Of a stretch of 31,531 nucleotides of DNA, positions 1-7,965 are shown piece after piece (the first letter of the stretch is position 1; each line of letters starts with the position of its first letter). The translations under genes and the position numbers were made by a program. The notes beneath the pieces were generated by a model. That model worked only from the letters and a program-made list of their open reading frames with translations. It was not told where the DNA came from and made no database searches. The DNA comes from Fluviibacter sp964604465 (lineage in GTDB: Bacteria > Pseudomonadota > Gammaproteobacteria > Burkholderiales > Rhodocyclaceae). Location: positions 1 through 31,531 of the forward strand of contig CAZRYZ010000013.1 in NCBI GenBank assembly GCA_964604465.1, read 5' to 3'.

Positions 1-2227
1 GGTTCGCGGTCGGCGCATCATGGCGTTCTTTTCGCGGGGCAGCCTCATCGGTGAGACGCATAGTCAGAGCAATACGCTTGCGGGCAAGATCCACTTCCAG
101 CACTTTGACACGAACGACCTGACCGGCTTTGACGACATCATGCGGGTCCTTAACAAAGGTGTTGGAAAGGGCCGAGATATGAACGAGGCCATCCTGATGA
201 ACGCCAATATCCACAAAGGCGCCAAAAGCAGCGACGTTAGTGACGACCCCTTCCAGCAACATGCCGGAGACCAGATCTTTGACCTCCTGAACGCCCTCGG
301 CGAAACTGGCGGTTTTAAATTCCGGGCGCGGGTCGCGGCCCGGTTTTTCAAGTTCCTTGAAGATGTCTTGAACGGTGGGTAGGCCGAAGCGCTCATCCGT
401 ATATTTGGCCGCACTTAAGGCGCGCAGCACGCTATTGTTTCCCATCACATCCTTGATGGGCTGTTTGATATCCGCCAGAATTTTTTCAACCACGGGATAG
501 GCTTCGGGGTGCACCGATGAGGCATCGAGTGGGTTGTCACCATGACGGATACGTAGGAAACCGGCCGCCTGCTCGAATGTTTTGTCACCAAGGCGGGGTA
601 CGTTGAGCAACTCATCCCGGGTCTTAAAGGCTCCGTGGCTATCACGATAGCTGACGATGTTGCTGGCCAGCCCGGCATTAAGGCCAGAGATTCGGGTGAG
701 TAGGGGGGCGGAGGCCGTGTTGACGTCTACACCCACGGCATTCACACAGTCTTCGACCACCGAATCCAGGCTGCGCGCCAGTTTGAGTTGAGAGACATCG
801 TGCTGGTATTGACCCACGCCGATCGATTTCGGTTCAATCTTGACGAGTTCTGCCAGCGGGTCCTGTAGACGACGGGCAATGGAAACGGCACCACGGAGTG
901 AGACATCCAGTTGCGGGAATTCTCGCGCCGCCAATTCGGAGGCGGAGTAAACCGATGCCCCGGCTTCGGAAACCACCAGCTTGGTGAGCTTTAGTTCCGG
1001 GAACTGCTTGATCACATCCTGAACCAGTTTGTCGGTCTCGCGACTCGCCGTGCCATTGCCAATGGCAACCAGGCTAACACCATGTTTTTTAGCCAAAGCA
1101 GCAACCGTCGTCATGCTGCCAGCCCAGTCGCGACGGGGCTCATGGGGGTAGATCGTTTCGGTATCCAGCAGTTTGCCGGTAGCATCCACAATGGCCAGTT
1201 TGCAGCCGGTCCGGATGCCGGGGTCGATGCCCATGGTGACGTGTTGACCGGCTGGTGCAGCCAGAAGCAAATCTTTGAGATTCTTGCCGAAAATGCGGAT
1301 GGCCTCTTCTTCGGCATGTTCGCGCAGCTGGCCAATCAAATCCAGTTCCAGATGCAAGGCGAGTTTGACGCGCCAGGTCCAGCGCACCGTGTCGTTCAGC
1401 CATTTGTCGGCAGGGCGGTTGTGCTGTTTGATGCCAAAGCGACTGGCGATGCGTTGCTCACAGGGGTTCGGTGCGGTCGAAGGTGTCTCCTGATCCAGTT
1501 CGCTGTCGAGGACAAGCGAGACCTGCAGGAAACCTTCGTTACGACCGCGCAAGAGGGCGAGTGCACGGTGTGACGGCATGGCGTTGAGTGGCTCGTGGAA
1601 GTCAAACCAGTCGCGAAACTTGGCGCCTTCGTTCTCTTTACCTTCGATGACTTTCGAGCGGACCATGCCATGCTCGTTCAGGTATTCGCGCAACTGGCCG
1701 ACCAGCTCAGGGTCTTCGGCAAAGCGCTCCATCAGAATCTGGCGTGCGCCGTCCAGTACCGCCTTGGCATCCGCAAAACCGGCATCGGTGTTCAGAAACT
1801 TCTCAGCCTCGGTTTCCGGAGTGAGTTCCGGGTTAGCGAGTAGGGCATCGGCCAGCGGTTCTATACCGGCTTCACGGGCGATTTGCGCCTTGGTGCGGCG
1901 TTTCTGCTTATACGGCAGGTACAGATCTTCCAGACGCTGCTTCGTTTCTGCCGCCTCGATATCCGCTTTGAGTTCAGGCGTTAGTTTGCCCTGTTCTTCA
2001 ATGCTGGCGAGGATTGCTCTGCGACGGTCTTCCAGCTCACGCAGATAGGTCAGCCGCTCCTCCAGGGTGCGGAGCTGGGTATCATCCAACCCTCCGGTGA
2101 CTTCTTTCCGGTAACGGGCAATAAAGGGCACCGTGGCACTTTCATCCAGGAGTTGTATGGCGGCCAGTACCTGGGTTGTTTTGACATTCAGTTCGCTGGC
2201 AATGGTGTCTTCAATCGTCTGGGGCAT
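1..2227 (-). CDS. tex: Tex, S1-domain RNA-binding transcription accessory protein (3' end cut off)
   Basis: Tex (YhgF family) is a cytoplasmic nucleic-acid-binding protein linked to transcription and, in some species, toxin expression and stress tolerance. The reading frame is open from an ATG at 2227 to the left edge, giving 742 complete codons. The N-terminus (MPQTIEDTIASEL) is typical of Tex. The YqgF/RNase H-like fold begins near residue 329 with MGIDPGIRTGCKLA. A helix-hairpin-helix region follows around residues 500-580 (SGLNAGLASNIV, LLNVPRLGDKTFEQAAGFLRI). An S1 domain lies near residues 650-725 (GAFVDIGVHQDGLVHIS, then ARKRIALTMRL). Family members run to about 770-790 residues, so only a short C-terminal tail is missing. 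No clear ribosome binding site precedes the ATG. A hairpin separates it from dnaQ upstream, so it probably has its own promoter or depends on read-through. Identification is very secure. Confidence 0.96.
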   Translation of the reverse strand, partial: MPQTIEDTIASELNVKTTQVLAAIQLLDESATVPFIARYRKEVTGGLDDTQLRTLEERLTYLRELEDRRRAILASIEEQGKLTPELKADIEAAETKQRLEDLYLPYKQKRRTKAQIAREAGIEPLADALLANPELTPETEAEKFLNTDAGFADAKAVLDGARQILMERFAEDPELVGQLREYLNEHGMVRSKVIEGKENEGAKFRDWFDFHEPLNAMPSHRALALLRGRNEGFLQVSLVLDSELDQETPSTAPNPCEQRIASRFGIKQHNRPADKWLNDTVRWTWRVKLALHLELDLIGQLREHAEEEAIRIFGKNLKDLLLAAPAGQHVTMGIDPGIRTGCKLAIVDATGKLLDTETIYPHEPRRDWAGSMTTVAALAKKHGVSLVAIGNGTASRETDKLVQDVIKQFPELKLTKLVVSEAGASVYSASELAAREFPQLDVSLRGAVSIARRLQDPLAELVKIEPKSIGVGQYQHDVSQLKLARSLDSVVEDCVNAVGVDVNTASAPLLTRISGLNAGLASNIVSYRDSHGAFKTRDELLNVPRLGDKTFEQAAGFLRIRHGDNPLDASSVHPEAYPVVEKILADIKQPIKDVMGNNSVLRALSAAKYTDERFGLPTVQDIFKELEKPGRDPRPEFKTASFAEGVQEVKDLVSGMLLEGVVTNVAAFGAFVDIGVHQDGLVHISALSNTFVKDPHDVVKAGQVVRVKVLEVDLARKRIALTMRLTDEAAPRKERHDAPTAN

Positions 2228-2252
2228 GGCAAATCAAGGGAGGTTCAATAGG

Positions 2253-2275
2253 AAACACCGACCCGCTCGTCGGTG
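2253..2275 (-). terminator. Hairpin between dnaQ and tex, possible weak terminator
   Basis: CACCGAC at 2256-2262 pairs perfectly with GTCGGTG at 2269-2275 around a 6-base loop. Read on the minus strand, the stem is followed by only three T before the tract breaks up. It could partly end the rnhA-dnaQ transcript before tex. The weak T run makes strong intrinsic termination doubtful. Confidence 0.45.
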
Positions 2276-2300
2276 GCGTCAAATCATGCGTTGAGAGAAA

Positions 2301-3005
2301 TTACTGTGCCGCCTCGGTCAGCCAGAGGCACTTGCCGCCAGACTCCTTCTGGATCTGTTCCAGGACACGCTGATGGGCTTCAAGGTCTACTTCCGGAGTC
2401 GTAATGGCTTTTAACTGGCTAAGCCGTGTGGCATCGTTACTGAATGCCAGGCTCTGCGCCGATTCTTCAAAGACCATGGCCAGCCCGTCCTGGCCACGGG
2501 TCATCATCAGATAGACCTCGGCCAGCAGTTCGGCATCAAGCAGGGCGCCGTGCAGATTACGGTGCGAGTTATCGATTTCAAGACGTTCGCACAGGGCATC
2601 TAGGCTGTTACGTTTGCCCGGGTAGTTGTCGCGCGCCATTTTGAGGGTATCGGTGACACTGCCACAGAAACTGGTGACGGGGGATTTGCCCAGAAGCTCC
2701 AGTTCCGCATTCAGAAAACCCACGTCAAACGGGGCATTGTGAATGACCAGTTCGGCCCCATCGATGAAATCAAGAAAGCTATCAACAATATCGGCGAAGC
2801 GGGGCTTGTCGGCCAGAAACTCGCTGGAGATGCCGTGTACCGCTTGCGCCCCTTCATCAATCTCCCGGTCCGGATTGATGTACTGATGGAAATGGCGGTT
2901 GGTCAGCCGACGGTTAACGACTTCGACGCCCGCCACCTCAATGATGCGGTGCCCCTGGCGTGGATCAAGTCCGGTCGTTTCCGTATCGAGGATTATCTGG
3001 CGCAT
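2301..3005 (-). CDS. dnaQ: DNA polymerase III epsilon subunit (3'-5' proofreading exonuclease)
   Basis: DnaQ removes misincorporated nucleotides as part of the polymerase III core, with the alpha and theta subunits. All DEDDh exonuclease residues are visible: D7 and E9 in DTETTG, D94 in HNAPFD, and H152 and D157 in HGALLDAE. These correspond to D12, E14, D103, H162 and D167 of the E. coli protein. The 234-residue length fits the family (E. coli 243). The region after about residue 180 should be the linker and the segment that binds the alpha subunit. The ATG at 3005 follows a CGGA-like ribosome site. The gene lies 26 bases downstream of rnhA on the same strand and is probably co-transcribed with it. 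In E. coli rnhA and dnaQ are neighbours but divergent, so the same-strand arrangement here differs. Confidence 0.96.
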   Translation of the reverse strand: MRQIILDTETTGLDPRQGHRIIEVAGVEVVNRRLTNRHFHQYINPDREIDEGAQAVHGISSEFLADKPRFADIVDSFLDFIDGAELVIHNAPFDVGFLNAELELLGKSPVTSFCGSVTDTLKMARDNYPGKRNSLDALCERLEIDNSHRNLHGALLDAELLAEVYLMMTRGQDGLAMVFEESAQSLAFSNDATRLSQLKAITTPEVDLEAHQRVLEQIQKESGGKCLWLTEAAQ

Positions 3006-3031
3006 ATCAATTCCGTGATGAGCTAACGATT

Positions 3032-3505
3032 TTACAGGCTTTGCAGTTCATCTATGCCCTGGTTGGCCAAAGCATCGGCCTGTTCGTTTTCCGGGTGGCC
3101 GGCATGGCCTTTCACCCAGTGCCAACTCACGTCGAACTGGGCGGCCAGGAGATCCAGCTGTTGCCAGAGGTCGGCATTTTTGACGGGCTTCTTGTCGGAT
3201 GTTTTCCAGCCATTACGCTTCCAGCCGTGAATCCATGACACCATGCCCTGTTGCACATATTTAGAGTCGGTATGGATCTCGACAGGGATGCTGCGGTCAC
3301 GTTTCAGTGCCGAAAGACCGGCAATCACCGCCATCAGCTCCATACGGTTGTTGGTCGTAGCCGCTTCCCCGCCATGTAAGGTTTTCTCATGGCCCTTGTA
3401 ACGCATCAATACGCCCCAGCCTCCGGGACCCGGGTTGCCCCGACAGGCACCATCGGTATAAAGGTAAACGGCTTGGGGTGTTTCTTTTGTGGTGTGTGCG
3501 GTCAT
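3032..3505 (-). CDS. rnhA: Ribonuclease HI
   Basis: RNase HI cuts the RNA strand of RNA-DNA hybrids, removing R-loops and primers in the cytoplasm. The catalytic carboxylates are all present: D18 (YTDGACRGNPGPGG), E56 (NNRMELMA), D80 (HTDSKYV) and D144 (NEQADALA). The assisting histidine is H134 in VKGHAGH. The basic handle region is visible in WIHGWKRNGWKTSDKKPVKN. Length is 157 residues against 155 in E. coli. I chose the ATG at 3505 because it gives the normal N-terminus. A longer frame reaching 3649 would add 48 residues unlike RNase H that lie inside the methyltransferase gene. The start overlaps the stop of the upstream methyltransferase by 4 bases, which indicates translational coupling. 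Confidence 0.96.
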   Translation of the reverse strand: MTAHTTKETPQAVYLYTDGACRGNPGPGGWGVLMRYKGHEKTLHGGEAATTNNRMELMAVIAGLSALKRDRSIPVEIHTDSKYVQQGMVSWIHGWKRNGWKTSDKKPVKNADLWQQLDLLAAQFDVSWHWVKGHAGHPENEQADALANQGIDELQSL

Positions 3506-4281
3506 GACTTGCGACTCTGTTGTTCGGTGACAAGCGTGGCCTTGCGGGCTAGCTTCTGTTCTTTGCTCAGCCAGTTCGGGGTCAGCAGGGTCATTCCGGG
3601 GATACGCTTGATGGCCATCAGGGCATAGCAGGCACCGGCAAAGCCCCACCAGCGGTCACCCGCCCGGTCCAGCCATTTCAGATGAGACAGCTGGCGCTCG
3701 TTGCCGCAGGGCGGGGCGTAGCAGCCAAACTGACCCCGTGATACATCGAAATCCAGCAATTTCAGCCAATCCTTGAGGCGGTGAACCGAGAGGTAATGGC
3801 CTGGCCACGGAAAAGCGGTTCTGCCTGGCGTGCAAGCGTGACTGATGCTATTACGCACCCCCCAGATCGAGAGGGGATTCAACCCGAAAACCAGCAGCTG
3901 ACCCTCCGGACGGAGCACCCGGTGCGCTTCACGTAAAACCTGGTGGGGATGACTATGAAATTCTAGGAGATAAGGGAGAACTAGCAGATCCAGACTGTCG
4001 GCATCGAAGGGGAGCGCCGCCGGGTCAGCCATCGTGCCCAGGGGAGTATTCCCCGAGGAGGCCAGCGGGCCGTAATCGTCCGGAGTCTGGCATCGAAAGC
4101 GGTGCTGAATCCGGTTACGCGCCAGAAGATCCAGGGTGCTGCAGCCGATCTGGGCTGCCTGCAACCCGAAGACGTCCGGGAGCATGGCATCGGCCGTCTC
4201 CAGAGACCACTGCGCCATATAGCGACCTGCTGGCGTCAGAAACCAGTCGGCTCGGGTGGTTGGCGTTGGGGTGTTTGACAT
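3502..4281 (-). CDS. YafS-like class I SAM-dependent methyltransferase, substrate unknown
   Basis: This 259-residue protein resembles the methyltransferase found between gloB and rnhA in many proteobacteria (yafS in E. coli). Its substrate is not known to me. The C-terminal half of the Rossmann fold is clear: ADPAALPFDADSLDLLVLPYLLEF matches the motif around the acidic D and the post-II strand. REAHRVLRPEGQLLVFGLNP is the usual strand 5 region of Methyltransf_11 enzymes. Motif I is degenerate: QAAQIGCSTLDLL replaces the glycine-rich LDLGCGTG, so SAM binding should be confirmed. The C-terminus is basic (KRIPGM, KEQKLARKA). It is the first gene of a minus-strand unit with rnhA and dnaQ and overlaps rnhA by 4 bases. 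An ATG at 4281 begins the frame. Confidence 0.82.
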   Translation of the reverse strand: MSNTPTPTTRADWFLTPAGRYMAQWSLETADAMLPDVFGLQAAQIGCSTLDLLARNRIQHRFRCQTPDDYGPLASSGNTPLGTMADPAALPFDADSLDLLVLPYLLEFHSHPHQVLREAHRVLRPEGQLLVFGLNPLSIWGVRNSISHACTPGRTAFPWPGHYLSVHRLKDWLKLLDFDVSRGQFGCYAPPCGNERQLSHLKWLDRAGDRWWGFAGACYALMAIKRIPGMTLLTPNWLSKEQKLARKATLVTEQQSRKS

Positions 4282-4311
4282 CCTGCTCGGCTTGGGGAAA
4301 ATCAGGTCTCT

Positions 4312-4317
4312 ATTTTA
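4312..4317 (-). promoter_or_regulatory. Candidate -10 element for the methyltransferase-rnhA-dnaQ unit
   Basis: The 59-base gap between the divergent methyltransferase and gloB genes carries TAAAAT on the minus strand, 30 bases before the methyltransferase ATG. I see no convincing -35 hexamer at the right distance, so this is a weak prediction made from one hexamer and its position. Confidence 0.35.
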
Positions 4318-4340
4318 CCTTGCCCCGCTGAAGGACCTTG

Positions 4341-5213
4341 ATGATGTCCGGCTCATCCGCTTGTCACCTTGTTTCTCAACCGGTCGAGATGGATCACGGT
4401 GGATTTGTCGTGACCGGTCTCCCGGCCTTTAACGACAACTTCATCTGGGTTATTCAGACCAGAGCAACTGATGCCACTGCGCAGACCGTGGTGGTTGACC
4501 CTGGGGACGCGGGGCCAGTTATCGATTATTGCGTGCGCCAGGCACGGGTGCCGGATCAGATCTGGCTGACCCATCATCACGCGGATCACAGTGGTGGCGT
4601 GGCCGAGCTAGTGGCGTGGGCAAAAACCCGGGGAACACTTCTGCAGGTGCTCGGCCCGGCGGGTGAATCGATTCCCGGTGTCACGCGTGCACTGGATGGT
4701 AGCGAAAAGCTTGCCATGGGCAATGACCTGGTGGTTCGCGTGTTATCACTCCCCGGACACACTCGCGCGCATCTGGGATATCTCATCGAACCGTCGGTGA
4801 GCATTGCACCACCGGCACTATTTTGTGGCGATGTGCTCTTTGGCCTGGGTTGCGGGCGTCTCTTTGAAGGCACGGCCGCCCAGATGGCGGCATCGCTTGA
4901 TCAGATCCGGAGTCTGCCTGCCGATACCCGCATCTACTGCGCCCATGAGTACACCGCTATGAATCTGCCCTTTGCCCTGGCAGTGGATCCGGATAACACG
5001 GTGTTAAAGGGTCGCGCCCAAGAGATCATGCAGCGGCGTCAAAAGGGCGACGGTACGGTGCCGTTGCTTTTAAGCGAGGAGCTGACAACGAATCCCTTTT
5101 TGCGGTGTGACGAACCCGCCTTGCGGGAAGCAGCCATGCTGCCTGAAAGCGCTTCGCCCGTTGAGGTGTTTGCCCGGTTACGTGAGATGCGCAATACCTT
5201 CAAATCGCGCTGA
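4341..5213 (+). CDS. gloB: Hydroxyacylglutathione hydrolase (glyoxalase II)
   Basis: Glyoxalase II hydrolyses S-lactoylglutathione to lactate and glutathione, the second step of methylglyoxal detoxification. The binuclear metal site is visible: THHHADH at about residues 77-83, LPGHT, the bridging aspartate in FCGDVLF, and YCAHEYT. The C-terminal NPFLR motif that contacts glutathione is also present. The protein is 290 residues from the ATG at 4341, longer than the roughly 250-260 of typical GloB. The first 22-25 residues precede the usual start, which aligns with GLPAFNDNFIWV. ATGs at 4341 and 4344 follow a GAAGGA ribosome site at 4330-4335, while an internal ATG at 4389 would give a standard length but lacks a clear site. 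The gene is divergent from the methyltransferase and convergent with bamD, 12 bases away. Confidence 0.93.
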   Translation: MMSGSSACHLVSQPVEMDHGGFVVTGLPAFNDNFIWVIQTRATDATAQTVVVDPGDAGPVIDYCVRQARVPDQIWLTHHHADHSGGVAELVAWAKTRGTLLQVLGPAGESIPGVTRALDGSEKLAMGNDLVVRVLSLPGHTRAHLGYLIEPSVSIAPPALFCGDVLFGLGCGRLFEGTAAQMAASLDQIRSLPADTRIYCAHEYTAMNLPFALAVDPDNTVLKGRAQEIMQRRQKGDGTVPLLLSEELTTNPFLRCDEPALREAAMLPESASPVEVFARLREMRNTFKSR

Positions 5214-5225
5214 AAGCACACGGGA

Positions 5226-6041
5226 TTAGTAAAGCTGGTACCAGGGTTTGCTGCGCTGGATACCCTGGGTAAGGAAGCGGCTGTTCGGGTAGTTGTGGCG
5301 GAGAATCCGATCGCTATCCGCTTGCAGGTCAGGTAGGCCAAGCTGGCCGTAGCTGTAGGACATGACGGCCAGCGCCTCTTCGACGGCGGGTGCATCGGGG
5401 TAATAACGAACCACTTCCTGCGCACGGTTAGCCGCAGCCAGCCAGGCGCCGCGCCGGACGTAGAAGTTGGCAACATGCAGCTGGTGAGAAGCGAGGGCAT
5501 TCACCAGATAGATCATGCGTTGAGCCGAGTCGTCACGATACTTACTGTTCGGGAAGTTGTCGTAGAGGTAGCGGAAGGCCAGAAAGGATTCGCGCATGCT
5601 CTTCGGGTCACGTTCGGTCGGATCCTGTTGCATCACGTAACCGCCGTAGCCCAGATCTTCATTGAACCCGATCATGCCCTTCAGATAGTAGACGTAATCC
5701 AGGTTGGGATGGTTTGGGTGCAGCTTGATGAAGCGGTCTGCCGCCGCATTGGCTTCGGCGGGTTCATTGGCCTTGTAATGGGCGTAGGCGGTTTCAATTT
5801 GTGCCTGTTGGGCATAGGTACCGTAAGGGTAGCGCGCTTCCAGCTTTTCGTAGAACTTGACCGCCTGCTCGTAGTTACCCTCGTTCAGAGACTCCTTGGC
5901 CGTCGTGTATAGCTTGTTGGCTGACCAGCCCTTGGTAGGGTCGGTGTCATCCTGGAACATGGCACATCCACCCAGTGCCAGCACAATCAGGCTGATCAGA
6001 AGGGGCTTTCTGGATGTTGCGTTTAGGAGAGGCTGCAGCAT
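5226..6041 (-). CDS. bamD: Outer membrane assembly lipoprotein BamD (ComL)
   Basis: BamD is the essential lipoprotein of the BAM complex that inserts beta-barrel proteins into the outer membrane. The N-terminus has a basic start, a hydrophobic stretch and a lipobox ending LALGGC, so C26 should be lipidated after signal cleavage. The mature part is made of TPR-like helices: KLYTTAKESLNEGNYEQAVKF and EKLEARYPYGTYAQQA, then FIKLHPNHPNLDYVYYLKGM, FRYLYDNFPNSKY and ANFYVRRGAWLAAANRAQEV. These are diagnostic of BamD/ComL. The length of 271 residues is normal for the family (about 245-280). It is divergent from rluD with 60 bases between the two start codons, an arrangement common in proteobacteria. 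No recognisable ribosome site precedes the ATG. Confidence 0.96.
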   Translation of the reverse strand: MLQPLLNATSRKPLLISLIVLALGGCAMFQDDTDPTKGWSANKLYTTAKESLNEGNYEQAVKFYEKLEARYPYGTYAQQAQIETAYAHYKANEPAEANAAADRFIKLHPNHPNLDYVYYLKGMIGFNEDLGYGGYVMQQDPTERDPKSMRESFLAFRYLYDNFPNSKYRDDSAQRMIYLVNALASHQLHVANFYVRRGAWLAAANRAQEVVRYYPDAPAVEEALAVMSYSYGQLGLPDLQADSDRILRHNYPNSRFLTQGIQRSKPWYQLY

Positions 6042-6065
6042 GTGCGAAGGAAAGGTCGTGAAGCA

Positions 6066-6094
6066 TGGTCGATCGGGTGGATACCGGCTAGACT
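6066..6094 (+). promoter_or_regulatory. Candidate sigma-70 promoter for rluD-pgeF
   Basis: TGGTCG at 6066-6071 and TAGACT at 6089-6094 are separated by 17 bases and lie just before the rluD ATG at 6102. Both hexamers match the consensus only partly. The -10 lies so close to the ATG that a transcript from it would have almost no leader. This is a weak prediction. Confidence 0.3.
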
Positions 6095-6101
6095 ACGCGT
6101 C

Positions 6102-7121
6102 ATGAAAACGTTGCCTGAAGCCCGTGAACCCCTCGAAATCATGCTGCCCGAGGCACTCGATGATCTGGATGAGAATGGCGCAGATGATAGCACGCTGTCG
6201 CTGATCGCCGTTGGGGGCGGCCGCCTGGATCAGGTGCTTGCCGACATGATTCCCGAACACTCCCGAAATCGTCTGCAGCAGTGGATCAAAGCAGGCCGGG
6301 TATCGGTTGAAGGCGCGGCGATCACCGAGCCCAAGCACAAAATCTATGGCGGGGAGTCGCTTGTGGTGCAGGTGGATGCACAACTGACCGATGCCGAAGC
6401 GGGCAAGTTTCTACCCGAAGCCATGGATCTGCCGATCGTCTACGAGGATGAACACATCCTCGTCATCAATAAACCGCCCGGTCTGGTGGTTCATCCGGCG
6501 GCCGGAAACTGGCAGGGCACACTGCTTAATGGCCTGCTGGCGCATGATCCGGTCTTTACCCATCTCCCGCGCGCTGGCATTGTGCACCGCCTGGATAAAG
6601 ACACCTCGGGTCTCATGGTTGTAGCCAAGACCCTGCAAGCGCATACCCATCTGATCCGTCAGTTGCAGGCCCGTTCGGTCAAGCGCCTCTACCGCGCCAT
6701 CGTTTGCGGGGTGCCGCGCGTCGATGGCACCGTCAATGCGCCCATTGGACGGGACACCCGTCAGCGCACCCGGATGGCTGTCAGTAGCCAGGGCAAGGAA
6801 GCCATCACCCATTACCGCCTGCTGGAAATGTTCCCCGGATGCAGCCTCGTTGAGTGCGCCCTTGAGACTGGGCGTACCCACCAGATCCGGGTGCATATGG
6901 CGCACCTCGGGCACCCGCTAGTCGGGGATAGCACCTACCTGGGGGGGCGTCGTCACCCCTTACCGGAACCGGCTGCACACTTCGGACGCCAGGCGCTCCA
7001 TGCCCGCCAGTTGGGCCTGATTCACCCGGCCACCGGGGAGCCCATGCGCTGGACTGCCCAGGCACCGGCCGACATGTCGACCCTGCTCGAAGATCTTCGC
7101 GATCTAGCCGCCGATGCCTGA
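6102..7121 (+). CDS. rluD: 23S rRNA pseudouridine synthase, RluD type (positions 1911/1915/1917)
   Basis: RluD isomerises three uridines in helix 69 of 23S rRNA, which supports ribosome assembly and release. An S4 RNA-binding domain lies near residues 38-95 (RLDQVLADMIPEHSRNRLQQWIKAGRVSVEG). The catalytic domain follows, with the signature GIVHRLDKDTSGLMVVAKT, where D165 is the nucleophile. Later motifs LETGRTHQIRVHMAHLGHPLVGDSTYLGG and RQALHARQLGLIHPATGE are those of the RluA/RluD family. The 339-residue length from the ATG at 6102 fits (E. coli 326). The frame extends upstream to 6042, but that start touches the bamD start codon, so I chose 6102. A 30-residue acidic N-terminal extension precedes the S4 domain. 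The last 8 bases overlap pgeF, implying an operon. Confidence 0.94.
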   Translation: MKTLPEAREPLEIMLPEALDDLDENGADDSTLSLIAVGGGRLDQVLADMIPEHSRNRLQQWIKAGRVSVEGAAITEPKHKIYGGESLVVQVDAQLTDAEAGKFLPEAMDLPIVYEDEHILVINKPPGLVVHPAAGNWQGTLLNGLLAHDPVFTHLPRAGIVHRLDKDTSGLMVVAKTLQAHTHLIRQLQARSVKRLYRAIVCGVPRVDGTVNAPIGRDTRQRTRMAVSSQGKEAITHYRLLEMFPGCSLVECALETGRTHQIRVHMAHLGHPLVGDSTYLGGRRHPLPEPAAHFGRQALHARQLGLIHPATGEPMRWTAQAPADMSTLLEDLRDLAADA

Positions 7122-7914
7122 TCGGGAGCAGAGGGGTTCAGGAGTACCGGTAGAGCCGGTATGTTTCGTCCCGGACTGGGCCATCCCGCCCGGCGTTTGT
7201 GCCCTACAAACCGAGCGCGGCGAGGGGGCAGTTGGGGCAGGACCCTATGGGGGTTTCAACCTGGGTGACCACGTTGGTGATGATGCCGGTCGTGTCCGGT
7301 CAAACCGTCATGCGCTCAGTCGCGCCCTGGGCATTGAACCTGTCTGGCTTAATCAGGTGCATGGAACCTCGGTCTGCAATCTGGACACGATGCCAGACGG
7401 CACCCCGGAGGCGGATGCGGCCGTTAGTCAGCGGCCGGGCGTGGCTTGCGCCATCATGACAGCCGATTGCCTGCCAGTGCTCATCGCAGACCGCCATGCC
7501 CGAGTGATCGGGGCGGCCCATGCCGGTTGGCGGGGGCTGGCCGGCGGGGTGCTTCAGTCGCTTCTTCATGCCATGACCCGCGTGCCGGGCGTGAGTCCCC
7601 GGGATCTGACCGTCTGGCTGGGGCCGGCCATCGGACCGACGGCCTTCGAGGTCGGATTCGAGGTGCGTGATGTCTTTATCGCGCAGACGGCTGCACATGC
7701 AGCCAGCTTCATGCCGCACCCGGAGCGCCCGTCGAAACTCCTGGCCGATTTACCGGCCTTGGCGTTGCGCATCCTGCAGGATGCGGGGGTTGAGGCCATT
7801 ACACCCAGTCACTTATGTACGGTGAGGCTGGGGGAACGTTTCTACTCCTACCGGCGTGACGTGGTTACGGGTCGTATGGCTTCGCTGATCTGGCTGGATA
7901 GTAGGGCTCGGTGA
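7114..7914 (+). CDS. pgeF: Peptidoglycan editing factor PgeF (YfiH/LACC1 family)
   Basis: PgeF family proteins (formerly YfiH, laccase domain) are reported to remove wrongly incorporated serine from peptidoglycan precursors. Relatives have purine nucleoside phosphorylase and adenosine deaminase activities. The metal-site residues are all visible: H83 in NQVHGT, C119 in TADCLPVL and H136 in AAHAGWRGLAGG. They match H71, C107 and H124 of the E. coli protein. NLGDHVGDD near residue 49 and the C-terminal RFYSYRRDVVTGRM are also family signatures. Length is 266 residues, near the usual 240-260. The ATG at 7114 lies inside the end of rluD. The rluD-pgeF pair is widespread in proteobacteria, so the function is well supported by context as well as motifs. 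Confidence 0.93.
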   Translation: MPDREQRGSGVPVEPVCFVPDWAIPPGVCALQTERGEGAVGAGPYGGFNLGDHVGDDAGRVRSNRHALSRALGIEPVWLNQVHGTSVCNLDTMPDGTPEADAAVSQRPGVACAIMTADCLPVLIADRHARVIGAAHAGWRGLAGGVLQSLLHAMTRVPGVSPRDLTVWLGPAIGPTAFEVGFEVRDVFIAQTAAHAASFMPHPERPSKLLADLPALALRILQDAGVEAITPSHLCTVRLGERFYSYRRDVVTGRMASLIWLDSRAR

Positions 7915-7929
7915 GTCCGCAGACCAGCC

Positions 7930-7935
7930 TATAAT
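7930..7935 (+). promoter_or_regulatory. Candidate -10 element for the ZIP-phaC unit
   Basis: A perfect TATAAT lies in the 51-base gap after pgeF, 30 bases before the ZIP start. The expected -35 position, inside the end of pgeF, holds no good match. If real, it would drive the ZIP transporter and the overlapping phaC together. Confidence 0.45.
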
Positions 7936-7965
7936 GTCGAACCTTGCCGTTGCCCCCACAGAATC

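Noticed and set aside
1082..1573. A 163-codon plus-strand frame opposite tex
   Set aside because: The minus strand reads as an uninterrupted Tex protein through this region, and the plus-strand frame has no family features.
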